Both the position numbers and the translations under genes were made by a program. 64,000 bases of DNA. It comes from Clostridiales bacterium UBA1316. GTDB taxonomy: Bacteria > Bacillota > Clostridia > Oscillospirales > Oscillospiraceae. The stretch's first letter is position 1; every line of letters starts with the position of its first letter. The DNA is taken from the NCBI GenBank assembly GCA_002307055.1, contig DBTM01000052.1:1-64000 (forward strand), read 5' to 3'. The notes under the pieces were generated by a model. It did no database searches. It saw only the letters and a list, made by a program, of their open reading frames with translations, and had not been told where the DNA came from. Positions 25,833 to 34,652 of the stretch are shown piece by piece.

Positions 25833-26774
25833 TTAAAATCCAAGGTCTTCCAGCCACTCGGCACAAAGCTCGGCCCAATGCGTCACATGCGGGAGGTTAA
25901 TATCCAAATCATTGTTGCCGTCAGCCAGCGCCAGGCCATGTACGCCGCCCGGGAAGCAATGGAGTTCAAACGGAATGTTCGCGCATTGCAGCTGCCAGGC
26001 GAGATTCATCGAGAGCCTCGGGTCGTCGCTGTTTGTCTGCCAGATAAAAAATGGTGGCGTATTCGGTGTCAGATTGCGCTCGACCGACAGATACTGCTCC
26101 TCTGCCAGCATTTCCGCCGTGACCGGACGCGGGCTGAAAGCGCGGGGAAAGGCAGTCGATGAAAAAGCGCCATATCCCACTACACAAGCATCCGGACGGC
26201 TGGAATACCGCTCAATCGGGTCTGAAGCAGACTCCTCGCCCCCATCAAAATGCGTCGCGCAGTTTCCGGCCAGCATGCCCCCGGCAGAGAACCCCATAAC
26301 CGCAATATGCTCGGTTATACCCAGCTCCGCCTGTCGGCAGCGCAGTGTGCGGATTGTTCGCTGCATGTCTGCGATCGCCTCGCGGCGCGTATAAGGCTCC
26401 AGCCTGTAGGTCAGGATTGCAACGGCAAATCCGGCGCTGTTGAAGTAATCCGCCACATTGAAGCCCTCGCAGCCTGTCCGCCAGGTAAAACCGCCGCCGT
26501 GAGCGACGATGATTGTACCGCGTGCTTTCCCATCCGGCGCGGGTACGAAAACGATGGACGGCTCTATCTGCAGCAGCCCGCGGCCATCATAGCCGGGTGT
26601 GCCGTCTTTCCAGAGTTTGATCTGGTCAAAAGCTGCGACGGCATCGTTCCAGAGCTTCATGTTACCGGCAACATCAAGTGAACCATCCGGATTGCGGTGC
26701 TTAGAGACATTGCGTATCACCGCCTTTTCAGAAATAATCTGAGTCAGTACCTCGCGGTTATGTTCGTACGCCAT
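25833..26774 (-). CDS. Alpha/beta hydrolase (acetyl-esterase/lipase type)
   Basis: 313 residues, ATG 26774 with GGGAGGTCACCGA in front. It has oxyanion HGGG (92-95), Tyr in LTYRLEP, nucleophile GFSAGG with Ser163, a PDACVVGYGAFS segment, and the C-terminal Asp/His region (SDDPRLS..., GGVHGLALADG). It belongs to the esterase group that deacylates xylo-oligosaccharides and related sugars; the exact substrate is not visible. No signal peptide. It is first in a two-gene operon with the serine hydrolase. Its promoter carries a cre-like site. Confidence 0.88.
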   Translation of the reverse strand: MAYEHNREVLTQIISEKAVIRNVSKHRNPDGSLDVAGNMKLWNDAVAAFDQIKLWKDGTPGYDGRGLLQIEPSIVFVPAPDGKARGTIIVAHGGGFTWRTGCEGFNVADYFNSAGFAVAILTYRLEPYTRREAIADMQRTIRTLRCRQAELGITEHIAVMGFSAGGMLAGNCATHFDGGEESASDPIERYSSRPDACVVGYGAFSSTAFPRAFSPRPVTAEMLAEEQYLSVERNLTPNTPPFFIWQTNSDDPRLSMNLAWQLQCANIPFELHCFPGGVHGLALADGNNDLDINLPHVTHWAELCAEWLEDLGF

Positions 26775-26791
26775 TCGGTGACCTCCCTAAT

Positions 26792-26848
26792 TGTTTATCG
26801 TTTTCATATATCAAATAGAGTATATAGGCTATTATTAAAAGTTGTCAA
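26792..26848 (-). promoter_or_regulatory. Promoter and cre-like operator of the hydrolase pair
   Basis: On the minus strand TTGACA (26848-26843), an 18-base spacer, TATACT (26824-26819), then the 15-base site read on the plus strand as TGTTTATCGTTTTCA (26792-26806). That site is closely related to the TGTTATCGTTTGACA operators and would overlap the start of transcription. Confidence 0.65.
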
Positions 26849-26912
26849 TGAAAAAAGCTGTATATAACCTTAAAATTATATACAAACATATTGATGTATC
26901 ATACTATTTGTA

Positions 26913-26950
26913 TGTTATCGTTTGACATTAACAAGGATATAGTATATTTT
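26913..26950 (+). promoter_or_regulatory. GH43 promoter with operator TGTTATCGTTTGACA
   Basis: Operator 26913-26927 is identical over 15 bases to 23148-23162, and its right half is a TTGACA -35 box (26922-26927). A -10 at 17 bases would be TATTTT (26945-26950), or TATATT at 15 bases. The AT-rich 26849-27074 stretch otherwise holds no gene. Confidence 0.62.
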
Positions 26951-27074
26951 TATGTATATGATGGAATCGTCCTTTGAACGGACTGACATTGATGTAATCC
27001 GAAAATTTTGCGTCTTTGTCGTTTCTCTCGCACTCTAATATTAAAGACTTATCATAAAGGGGCCTGAAAGGAAT

Positions 27075-28490
27075 ATGAAAAAGCAGGGATTTAACCCATA
27101 TCTGCCGTCGTGGGAGTATATACCGGACGGAGAACCGTACGTTTTCAATGACAGAGTCTATGTCTACGGCTCGCATGACCGTTTCAACGGCTACGTTTAC
27201 TGCCTGAACGATTATGTCTGCTGGTCCGCGCCGAGCCGGGATTTAACCGACTGGCGTTATGAGGGCGTGATCTACCAAAAAACAGACGATCCGTTCAATC
27301 CGGACGGTGCGATGTGCCTGTACGCGCCGGATGTTACAGTTGGGCCTGACGGGCGTTATTACCTGTTCTACGTGCTTGATAAAGTCTCGGTTGTCTCGGT
27401 CGCCGTCTGCGATACACCGGCGGGAAAATATAAATTCTACGGCTATGTGCATTATCCCGACGGGACGCGCCTGGGTGATCGGGCGGGTGATCAGCCGCAG
27501 TTCGACCCGGGTGTCTTGACCGAAGGCCAAAAGACATATCTTTATACCGGTTTCTGCGCGCCTGGTGACACGTCGAGAAACGGCGCCATGCTGACGGTGC
27601 TCGGGCCGGATATGCTAACGGTTCGGGAAGGGCCTGTTTTTGCCGCGCCGAGTCAGCCGTATTCCCAGGGTACCGGATTCGAGGGCCACGAGTTTTTTGA
27701 GGCTCCCTCCATCCGAAAAAAGGGAGATACCTATTATTTTGTCTACTCCTCCGCGGTCATGCACGAGCTGTGCTACGCCACCAGCAAAAGTCCGATGACA
27801 GGCTTCACCTATGGGGGCGTCATCGTGAGCAATAACGATCTCCATATTGATACATATAAACCGGCTTCAATGCCGATATATTACGGTGGGAACAATCACG
27901 GCAGCATCATAGAGATCAATGGGAAATGGTACATATTTTATCACCGGCACACCAACGGTACGAACTTCAGCCGGCAGGGCTGCGCCGAGGAGATAAAGAT
28001 ACTGGAGGACGGCTCCATACCGCAGGCAGAGATAACCTCCTGCGGGCTGAACGGCGGGCCTCTGCGCGGATACGGAGAGTATCCGGCTTATATTGCCTGC
28101 CATCTGTACATGAAAGAAGAGTCCCTGTATACGGACTTTACCAGTGCCTGGATGAATAATCAATTCCCCAAGATTACACAGGACGGAAGAGACGGGGACG
28201 AGGAAATCGGCTATATTGCCAACATGAAGGATTCCGCTACGGCGGGCTTTAAATATTTTGACTGCCGTGGCGTTCGGAAAGTCAAGATCAAGGTCCGCGG
28301 ATATTGCCGCGGCGCCTTTGAAGTCAAGACCTCCTGGAACGGCCCGGTTCTCGGAAGCATACCGGTCGTATATACGAATATCTGGAAAGAATATTCGGCG
28401 GATATCGCTATTCCCGACGGCATCCAGTCCCTGTACTTCACTTATACAGGCGGAGGCAGCGCCGGCTTCGCCTCTTTTACATTAGAATAA
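27075..28490 (+). CDS. GH43-family glycosidase (xylosidase/arabinofuranosidase type)
   Basis: 471 residues, ATG 27075 after AAAGGAATATG-type spacing. Five-bladed propeller of glycoside hydrolase family 43: N-terminal NPYLPSWEYIPDGEP (Asp18), LYAPDVTVG (Asp86), QFDPGV (Asp144) and the acid Glu209 in EFFEAPSIRK, then NNHGSII and a GCAEEI segment. The last ~140 residues form a beta-sandwich that may bind sugar. The family cuts beta-xylosides, alpha-L-arabinofuranosides and some galactosides; subfamily is not decided here. No signal peptide, so it acts on imported oligosaccharides. It heads a plus-strand operon with the kinase-like protein, the GH13_18 enzyme and a second carboxylesterase, under the LacI-type operator. 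Confidence 0.88.
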   Translation: MKKQGFNPYLPSWEYIPDGEPYVFNDRVYVYGSHDRFNGYVYCLNDYVCWSAPSRDLTDWRYEGVIYQKTDDPFNPDGAMCLYAPDVTVGPDGRYYLFYVLDKVSVVSVAVCDTPAGKYKFYGYVHYPDGTRLGDRAGDQPQFDPGVLTEGQKTYLYTGFCAPGDTSRNGAMLTVLGPDMLTVREGPVFAAPSQPYSQGTGFEGHEFFEAPSIRKKGDTYYFVYSSAVMHELCYATSKSPMTGFTYGGVIVSNNDLHIDTYKPASMPIYYGGNNHGSIIEINGKWYIFYHRHTNGTNFSRQGCAEEIKILEDGSIPQAEITSCGLNGGPLRGYGEYPAYIACHLYMKEESLYTDFTSAWMNNQFPKITQDGRDGDEEIGYIANMKDSATAGFKYFDCRGVRKVKIKVRGYCRGAFEVKTSWNGPVLGSIPVVYTNIWKEYSADIAIPDGIQSLYFTYTGGGSAGFASFTLE

Positions 28491-28514
28491 GTCTTAACAC
28501 ACGAGGTAATCACT

Positions 28515-29510
28515 ATGTTTGATCAAACAAGCTCGGCTGAACGGGATATCTGCCGACTTATCAGCGCGCATCTTCCCTGGTCGCCGCCGCCCGTCCCCGC
28601 AGATATCCGGCACGGAGACATGCCCGGTGACAAGGTCAATATCGACGCGGGTCATATAGCGCGGGCAAACACGCTCTTCCCGACGCTCCTCGGTTTCCTG
28701 CTGCCCGTCCTGGAAGCCAGCCCGAATCAACGCGCGGTTATCGCCGTCTGCGGCGGTTCCGGGGTCGGCAAATCAGAAACCGCGTCTCTGCTCTCCTTTT
28801 ATTTAAACAGCATTGGTGTCGGCTGCTACACGCTGTCCGGCGACAACTACCCGCACCGCATCCCCAAATATAACGACGCCGAGCGGCTTCGCATTTTCCG
28901 CCACAGCGGGCTGCGCGGCCTTCTGTCAAGCGGTCAGTATACGCCGGAGCGTTTCGCAGCACTCAAAGAGCTTCAGCTTTCCGGCGGCGACGCGAATCCC
29001 GCATGCGTCATGACATATCCATGGCTGTCCGCTTACCAGCAGGAAGGCCGCCGCGGCTTGAAAGGCTATCTCGGGACCGATAACGAGCTGGATTTTCAGC
29101 AGCTCACCGACATTGTCGCGCAATTCAAAAACGGCGCCGATTCGATCTGGCTCAAGCGCATGGGCCGGGAAGAGACAGACCTATGGTACGACTCTGTGGC
29201 TTTCCGTCATATCCATGTCCTGATAATCGAGTGGACGCACGGCAACAGCGACGGATACCGGGGCGTCGACATCCCGGTCCTGCTGAGCAGTACCCCGCAG
29301 GAAACGCTGGCTTACCGCAAATCGCGCAACCGCGACGGCGGAGCGGACAGCCCGTTCACCGCCATGGTCTTGGAAATTGAGCAGGAGCTCCTCGTCCGGC
29401 AGGCGGTCAAAGCAAAAATTATCATGAATAAAAGCGGTGAAATACTGAGCTATAACGCGTACCGGCAGCTGATGGCCGAGAACACCGCGGATGAGGAGGC
29501 GGCGCAATGA
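28515..29510 (+). CDS. P-loop kinase-like protein coupled to GH13 phosphorylase
   Basis: 331 residues. Walker A GGSGVGKS is at residues 80-87, preceded by a strand (RAVIAVC) as in small-molecule kinases of the uridine-kinase/APS-kinase fold. SGDNYPHRIPKYNDAERL follows, where such kinases hold their catalytic Asp, and a second strand HVLIIEWTHGNSD resembles a Walker B region. The substrate is unknown; such proteins are often annotated as 'adenylylsulfate kinase' by fold only. The stop overlaps the next start (ATGA at 29507), so it is made in fixed ratio with the GH13_18 enzyme. That suggests it phosphorylates or senses the product or substrate of that enzyme (inference). Confidence 0.78.
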   Translation: MFDQTSSAERDICRLISAHLPWSPPPVPADIRHGDMPGDKVNIDAGHIARANTLFPTLLGFLLPVLEASPNQRAVIAVCGGSGVGKSETASLLSFYLNSIGVGCYTLSGDNYPHRIPKYNDAERLRIFRHSGLRGLLSSGQYTPERFAALKELQLSGGDANPACVMTYPWLSAYQQEGRRGLKGYLGTDNELDFQQLTDIVAQFKNGADSIWLKRMGREETDLWYDSVAFRHIHVLIIEWTHGNSDGYRGVDIPVLLSSTPQETLAYRKSRNRDGGADSPFTAMVLEIEQELLVRQAVKAKIIMNKSGEILSYNAYRQLMAENTADEEAAQ

Positions 29511-31210
29511 GCCGCCCCATCAGCGGCGCACCGATGCTCAACGCCTATCCCGACAGCATCGGCGATACCCTCGGCGACATCGTCGGCTTTCTGCAAAAGC
29601 CCGAGCTGAAGGACGTATTCGGCTCGTTTTATATCCTGCCCAGCATTTTCAATACGGATCTTGACCGCGGTTTTTCCGTGATTGATTACGGTATCAGCGA
29701 GCTTCTCGGCTCCCCTGATGATCTCGACGCGCTGCGGGTTCTCGGGATCGATCTGAAACTGGATTTTATATTGAATCACGCTTCTGTTCTGTCAAAGCCC
29801 TTTCAGGACATTCTGGCAAAGGGTGAGGCTTCGGAGTACAAGGACTTTTTCATCAACTGGAACCGCTTTTGGGACGGCCGCGGCATTATGACGGAGACGG
29901 GTTATATCCAGCCGGACCCCGCGCTCATCCGGGACATGTTTTTCAGGAAACCCGGCCTGCCCATCCTGATGGTGCGTTTTCCTGACGGCTCGAGCGTCCC
30001 GTATTGGAACACCTTCTACCAGGAGGTGGCGTATGAAAGGGTTGACGCTCTTGACCTGATGCGGGTGATGGAGATACAATACGGCTCCGCCGCCGCCCTG
30101 GCCGGAATCATTGATACCGCGCTTGACGGCGGAGCAGCGCCGAAAGATATAGTGTTCGGCCGCTTTGAGCGTTATCGCAGCCGCGTCACGGAGCTGCTGG
30201 AATCCGGGCGCAAATATCTGGGGCAGATGGATTTGAACATCGCCTCGCCGCTCGTCTGGGACTATTATGATCAGACGCTCCGCACACTCTCTGAGTACGG
30301 CGCGCACATTGTCCGGCTGGACGCTTTTGCGTACGCGCCCAAAGAACCCGGTGAAAAGAACTTTCTCAATGAACCGGCTACCTGGGAGCTGCTGGAGCGG
30401 GTTCGGGTCTTGGCTGATAAATACGGGCTGACGCTCCTGCCGGAAATTCACGCGAGCTACAGCGAAAAAATCTACGAAAAGATTGCCGCTCAGGGCTATA
30501 TGACCTATGATTTCTTTCTGCCCGGTCTGATCATCGACGCGTTCGAGCGCCATTCGGGCGACGCGCTTATCAGCTGGGCAAAAGAGCTGCGGGACAAAGG
30601 CATCCGTACGGTCAATATGCTTGGCTGCCACGACGGAATCCCTTTGCTCGATCTCAAGGGGCTTATCGGGGAAGACCAGATACAGACCCTCATCGATACA
30701 GTCGTTGCCCGCGGCGGATTTGTCAAGGACCTGCACGGTCAGAAAAATGTTTATTATCAGGTCAGCGCTACATATTACAGCGCGCTGGGCGAGGATGACC
30801 GCCGAATGCTGCTGGCCCGCGCCATTCAATTATTCATGCCCGGCAAGCCGCAGGTATGGTACCTGGACCTTTTTGCCGGAAAAAATGATCACGAAGCTGT
30901 GCTCAGAGCAGGTGCCGGAGGGCACAAGGAGATTAACCGCACAAACCTGACGCTTGAGCAAGCCGAAAAAGCCCTGAAAAAATCCGTCGTCAAGGACCAG
31001 CTTGAATTATTGCGCTTCCGCGGCGGCTTCCCCGCCTTCGGCTTCGGCAGCACACTGGAAATTACGGAAAGCACACCGGCACAGTTGGCTTTCTGCTGGA
31101 AAAAGGACGGCTATACCGCTCGGCTTACCGCCGACCTGCGCACATACCATTTTATGATTTCAGGCGCGGACTCAGCCGGGAAAGAAGTATTTACATACAC
31201 TCAGGCCTGA
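29507..31210 (+). CDS. GH13_18 sucrose/glycoside phosphorylase-like enzyme
   Basis: 567 residues, TIM barrel of family GH13. Conserved region I DFILNHAS (86-93), nucleophile Asp272 in VRLDAFAYAP, acid/base Glu313 in LLPEIHASY, and His375-Asp376 in GCHDGIPLLDL are all present. The DAFAYAPKEPG and LPEIHA signatures are those of subfamily 18 (sucrose, glucosylglycerate and related phosphorylases), which split alpha-glucosides with phosphate to give glucose 1-phosphate. It is longer than classical sucrose phosphorylase, with extra sequence between barrel strands 2 and 4 (~100-245). The acceptor sugar is unknown. Cytoplasmic; coupled to the kinase-like gene before it. Confidence 0.85.
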   Translation: MSRPISGAPMLNAYPDSIGDTLGDIVGFLQKPELKDVFGSFYILPSIFNTDLDRGFSVIDYGISELLGSPDDLDALRVLGIDLKLDFILNHASVLSKPFQDILAKGEASEYKDFFINWNRFWDGRGIMTETGYIQPDPALIRDMFFRKPGLPILMVRFPDGSSVPYWNTFYQEVAYERVDALDLMRVMEIQYGSAAALAGIIDTALDGGAAPKDIVFGRFERYRSRVTELLESGRKYLGQMDLNIASPLVWDYYDQTLRTLSEYGAHIVRLDAFAYAPKEPGEKNFLNEPATWELLERVRVLADKYGLTLLPEIHASYSEKIYEKIAAQGYMTYDFFLPGLIIDAFERHSGDALISWAKELRDKGIRTVNMLGCHDGIPLLDLKGLIGEDQIQTLIDTVVARGGFVKDLHGQKNVYYQVSATYYSALGEDDRRMLLARAIQLFMPGKPQVWYLDLFAGKNDHEAVLRAGAGGHKEINRTNLTLEQAEKALKKSVVKDQLELLRFRGGFPAFGFGSTLEITESTPAQLAFCWKKDGYTARLTADLRTYHFMISGADSAGKEVFTYTQA

Positions 31211-31316
31211 CGGCGCAGCCTGCTCGGGTGACTGTACATAATGGCATTTCAATCAAATCCTATGGCAAATGATAAGCAGTTTAAAAATTTTTAATATGAA
31301 AGCGAGGAATTATTTC

Positions 31317-32858
31317 ATGTCTGATTTTCAAACGGCAAAGGTCAAGGTAAAGCAGGGCTGGCTCAGGGGTTCCGTCGAGGACAGCCTTAAGGTTTTCAAG
31401 GGCATTCCGTATGCCGCACCTCCCGTCGGTGAACGCAGGTTCCGCGCGCCGGAAGATCCCGGCGCCTGGCGCGGTGTTCGTGATGCCACCCGATACAGCG
31501 CTGCCTCCATCCAGCATGTGTCGGATTTTATGCCTGATATGGCGCGGTCACAATATGAGGAGGACTGCCTGTATCTGAATGTCTGGACTCCCGCAAAGGC
31601 ACCTGATGCCAAGCTGCCTGTCTTTATGTGGATTCACGGCGGCGGTCTCGTCGCGGGCTCCGGTGTCGAATCCGTCTGTGAGGGAACAGGCTTCGCTTCA
31701 AGAAAAGACATTGTAGTCGTCACAATCAATTATCGTCTCGGCTTCTTCGGTTTCTTCGTCCATCCGGAGCTGACCGCCGAGAACAGCGGGCGCGGTTCCG
31801 GTAACTACGCGCTGCTGGATATGCGTAAAGCCGCTATGTGGATTAAGGAAAACATCGCCGCGTTCGGCGGTGACCCGGACAATGTCACTATTGCCGGCCA
31901 ATCCGGCGGTGCCGCCGCCGTTGGGACTCTCCTGGTCTCCCCCATGATGGCGGGCCTGGCAAAGCATGTCAGCATCGAGAGCGGCCCCATTTTCTGGGGC
32001 TTCATGCAGCCGCCGAAGCGCGGGATACTTGAGCAGCGCGGCGTAGAATTTATGAAGGATGCCGGCTGCAGCAGCATCGCGGAGATGCGGCGCAAGGATG
32101 CCTGGGAGTTAAACGACCTTGCGGACAAAGCCGGCTTCGGTCATGGCTTCAGCTTCTGTATCGACGGTGAATTCTTGCCGGACGATGTTACCGCTATGAT
32201 GGAACGCGGCGAGTTTAACGATTTCGATGTTCTGATGGGTAACTGCTCACAAGAATTTTCCATGTCAGGTCCCGAAGGAATGGCGATAGACAAATATATG
32301 AGCTACCTTGAAACCAACTACCCCGACCGCGCAGCCGACATGAAAAAATGGTATCCCGCCCAGACGCCGCAGCAGGCCGCGAAGCAGGCAGCTACCATTT
32401 CTTCCGACATCATGCTCATGGGCTCTATCCGCGTCGGTCAGCTATGCGCCCAGTACGGCAAAAAAGCTTTTCTCTGGCTTGCTGTCAAAGAAAACGAAAA
32501 TGAGGAAGGCGCCGCGTTCGGCTGCCCGCACTGCGCCGAAATGCCGTTCGTATTCGGCCGGGTAGACACCGGCGGACGCAATCCGTTCGCCCCTTATAAA
32601 TGGGTCAAAGAAGATTATGCCTTTATGGACCTGATTCAAGGTTATTGGTATAACTTTGCTTTAACCGGTGACCCCAATGGTAAAGGGCTTGCAAAATGGG
32701 ATGTCTATAACAAGGATTTCACCGTCATCGAGCTCGGCAATGATACCCATATGATCACCTCCCCGGATGCGCAGAGCAAATACGCCTATTACTATGGAAA
32801 GCTGATCAACAATACGCATCTGACTCCCATCAGCCTCGGCTCAATGCCCAATATTTAG
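31317..32858 (+). CDS. Second type-B carboxylesterase
   Basis: 513 residues from ATG 31317 (MSDFQTAKVKVKQGW), where GAGGAA precedes; the frame is open 16 codons further up. Same domain order as the 13161-14744 esterase: FKGIPYAAPPVGERRF, EEDCLYLNVW, HGGG (107-110) and nucleophile elbow GQSGG with Ser196. The His region is FGCPHCAEMPFVFGR, where PHCAE replaces the more usual HSSE/HAAE. It is intracellular. It is last in the plus-strand operon, followed by a perfect 16-bp hairpin. The pair of esterases with the same altered elbow suggests duplication and specialisation for two acyl groups. Confidence 0.9.
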   Translation: MSDFQTAKVKVKQGWLRGSVEDSLKVFKGIPYAAPPVGERRFRAPEDPGAWRGVRDATRYSAASIQHVSDFMPDMARSQYEEDCLYLNVWTPAKAPDAKLPVFMWIHGGGLVAGSGVESVCEGTGFASRKDIVVVTINYRLGFFGFFVHPELTAENSGRGSGNYALLDMRKAAMWIKENIAAFGGDPDNVTIAGQSGGAAAVGTLLVSPMMAGLAKHVSIESGPIFWGFMQPPKRGILEQRGVEFMKDAGCSSIAEMRRKDAWELNDLADKAGFGHGFSFCIDGEFLPDDVTAMMERGEFNDFDVLMGNCSQEFSMSGPEGMAIDKYMSYLETNYPDRAADMKKWYPAQTPQQAAKQAATISSDIMLMGSIRVGQLCAQYGKKAFLWLAVKENENEEGAAFGCPHCAEMPFVFGRVDTGGRNPFAPYKWVKEDYAFMDLIQGYWYNFALTGDPNGKGLAKWDVYNKDFTVIELGNDTHMITSPDAQSKYAYYYGKLINNTHLTPISLGSMPNI

Positions 32859-32971
32859 TTTATACTGATATCCATCCGATAAAAGCAGTTAGAAATTGAT
32901 TAAATGCTTGCGTTTACGGCATTTTTAAGACTATTCTACTGTTGCATCGGAGATTAGTATCGCGTATGAAC

Positions 32972-33010
32972 ACAGGAAGTGCCGGCTGCTCAAAAGCCGG
33001 CACTTCCTGT
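32972..33010. terminator. Perfect 16-bp hairpin between convergent genes
   Basis: ACAGGAAGTGCCGGCT (32972-32987), seven-base loop, AGCCGGCACTTCCTGT (32995-33010). It lies 110 bases after the esterase stop and 18 bases before the convergent SLH gene stop, so it probably serves both. Confidence 0.75.
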
Positions 33011-33028
33011 TATGAAAGAATCTGCGCG

Positions 33029-34585
33029 TTATTTCAGGTTTTCCACCATTCTGATTGCGATAATCAGCGCCTGTTCGCGCGTTGCGCTGGCGTAACCCGC
33101 GGCTTCCTGGGCGGAGGTGGTGTTCTTCGGAGCGAATTTATTGTCACCCACCCCATTAATAACGCCGTTCGCGTTCATAAAATAAACGCTGTCCTTTGCC
33201 CAGGCCGAAATCTGAGCATCATCAGAGAAAACGGCAGGCATATCGTATTTGAGCGTAAACTGACTGTCGGTATTAAGTGTCCAGCCCTTCATGGTCACAC
33301 ACTTATACACACGGGTAAGCATGGTTGCCGCCTGTTCCCTGTTCATCGTTTCCTTTGGAGAAAACGTCGTCGCGGTGACGCCGTTTGTAATACCCACGTT
33401 ATAAGCTTTGAGTACCTCCGAATCCGTGCAGTCTGTAAACGGATTAGCTGAGATTGGCTGCGCGGTCAATCCGCTGAGATTCTCGTAGACCTTAACGCAA
33501 ACCGCGGCAAATTCCGCGCGGTTGATTGCTTTGGTCATGTCCGTTCCTTTCAGGCAGTCCGGAATCAGGCCCAGGTCACCGGCCTTTTTCAATTCCGTCG
33601 TCGCCCAGGACGAAGCGTTGCTGTAATAGGCTCCCGTCGCAATCGTCACGATATTAGAGTAATCCGACCAGCTTGTGTGCGCTTCATCCATGTCATCGCC
33701 CTGCTTTACATAGCCGTATCGCAGCCGGATGTCGTAAGTGCCGGCGTTGATTTTGATCTCGTCGCCATTGCCGACATTCTCCGGTTTAATATCCATTGTT
33801 TTTTCGATTAACCAGTCACCGGCTGTTGTATCCCACGCGCCGCCGTCTATCCGGTAGGACAGTTCAACCAAGGTGGTGCCGCCTGTCGTGTCAAGGGCTT
33901 TGATATTGTCCGTCACTGTGATGCCGACCCTGAAAAATGGCACACCGTCTTCGTCCTTCAAAAGCTCTGCCGAATTAAGCACGGGTGCTTCCGGTTTTGT
34001 GGTGACGCTCTGCGCGTCCTTTCCGACGCATGCCGTCGAGGACCATGCGGAAATGGCTGCAACGTCCTGCCCCGACGCGTTATCAAAGTAGTAAACGAAG
34101 TATCTGGCACGGAAATAAATCGTGTTTTGCTGCATGAAGCTGACACTGCTGGCGTCCGGTATGGCGGTAAGCTCTTCCGTTGAAAACAGGTAGTCGCCCG
34201 TCGTAAGCTCAAAGTCGACCACATGGTAGTTTAATGGCGCGTTGTCAGGATCGGCGTCCCAGGATGAGCCGTACTGCCAGCTGCCGCCCGCATTGAGCTT
34301 ATAGTCCACCTGCAGCCGGACCAGGGTTGAACCGACGTTGTTTGCTTCCTGAAATGCGTTATCCCATGTTGTATTGAGATTTTTCAGGTAATCGCCCACC
34401 GTGAAGCCCAGCATGATGGATTCCAACACGTTGCCTGTTTCATTATCCCAGCTGTAAAAGTAGGCGCTGACGTTCTGAGGCGCTGTCGGCGTTCCCAGCA
34501 AACCGGACTGGGCGGATGCGGAAAACGGCAGAACCGAAGTGAGCAATAGCGCGCAGATAAAAAGGGATATAATACGCTTTTTCAT
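33029..34585 (-). CDS. Exported protein with three C-terminal SLH repeats
   Basis: 518 residues. A clear signal peptide (MKKRIISLFICALLLTSVLPFSASA, cleavage after ASA) is followed by two fibronectin-like or beta-sandwich stretches (~30-200 and ~205-330) rich in Trp/Tyr. Three S-layer homology repeats close the protein (about 335-390, 390-450, 460-518: INRAEFAAVCVKVYENLSG, MNREQAATMLTRVYKC, TREQALIIAIRMVENL). SLH repeats bind pyruvylated cell-wall polymer, so this is a wall-attached surface protein. Ligand of the N-terminal part is unknown. It stands alone between a terminator and its own promoter region; the neighbouring AIM24-like gene is 67 bases upstream. Confidence 0.88.
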   Translation of the reverse strand: MKKRIISLFICALLLTSVLPFSASAQSGLLGTPTAPQNVSAYFYSWDNETGNVLESIMLGFTVGDYLKNLNTTWDNAFQEANNVGSTLVRLQVDYKLNAGGSWQYGSSWDADPDNAPLNYHVVDFELTTGDYLFSTEELTAIPDASSVSFMQQNTIYFRARYFVYYFDNASGQDVAAISAWSSTACVGKDAQSVTTKPEAPVLNSAELLKDEDGVPFFRVGITVTDNIKALDTTGGTTLVELSYRIDGGAWDTTAGDWLIEKTMDIKPENVGNGDEIKINAGTYDIRLRYGYVKQGDDMDEAHTSWSDYSNIVTIATGAYYSNASSWATTELKKAGDLGLIPDCLKGTDMTKAINRAEFAAVCVKVYENLSGLTAQPISANPFTDCTDSEVLKAYNVGITNGVTATTFSPKETMNREQAATMLTRVYKCVTMKGWTLNTDSQFTLKYDMPAVFSDDAQISAWAKDSVYFMNANGVINGVGDNKFAPKNTTSAQEAAGYASATREQALIIAIRMVENLK

Positions 34586-34652
34586 AAATAAATAATCCTC
34601 CTTAATATATGCAGTTATATTTCCATAATGTAATTCCGTAATTTAAAGTGTG

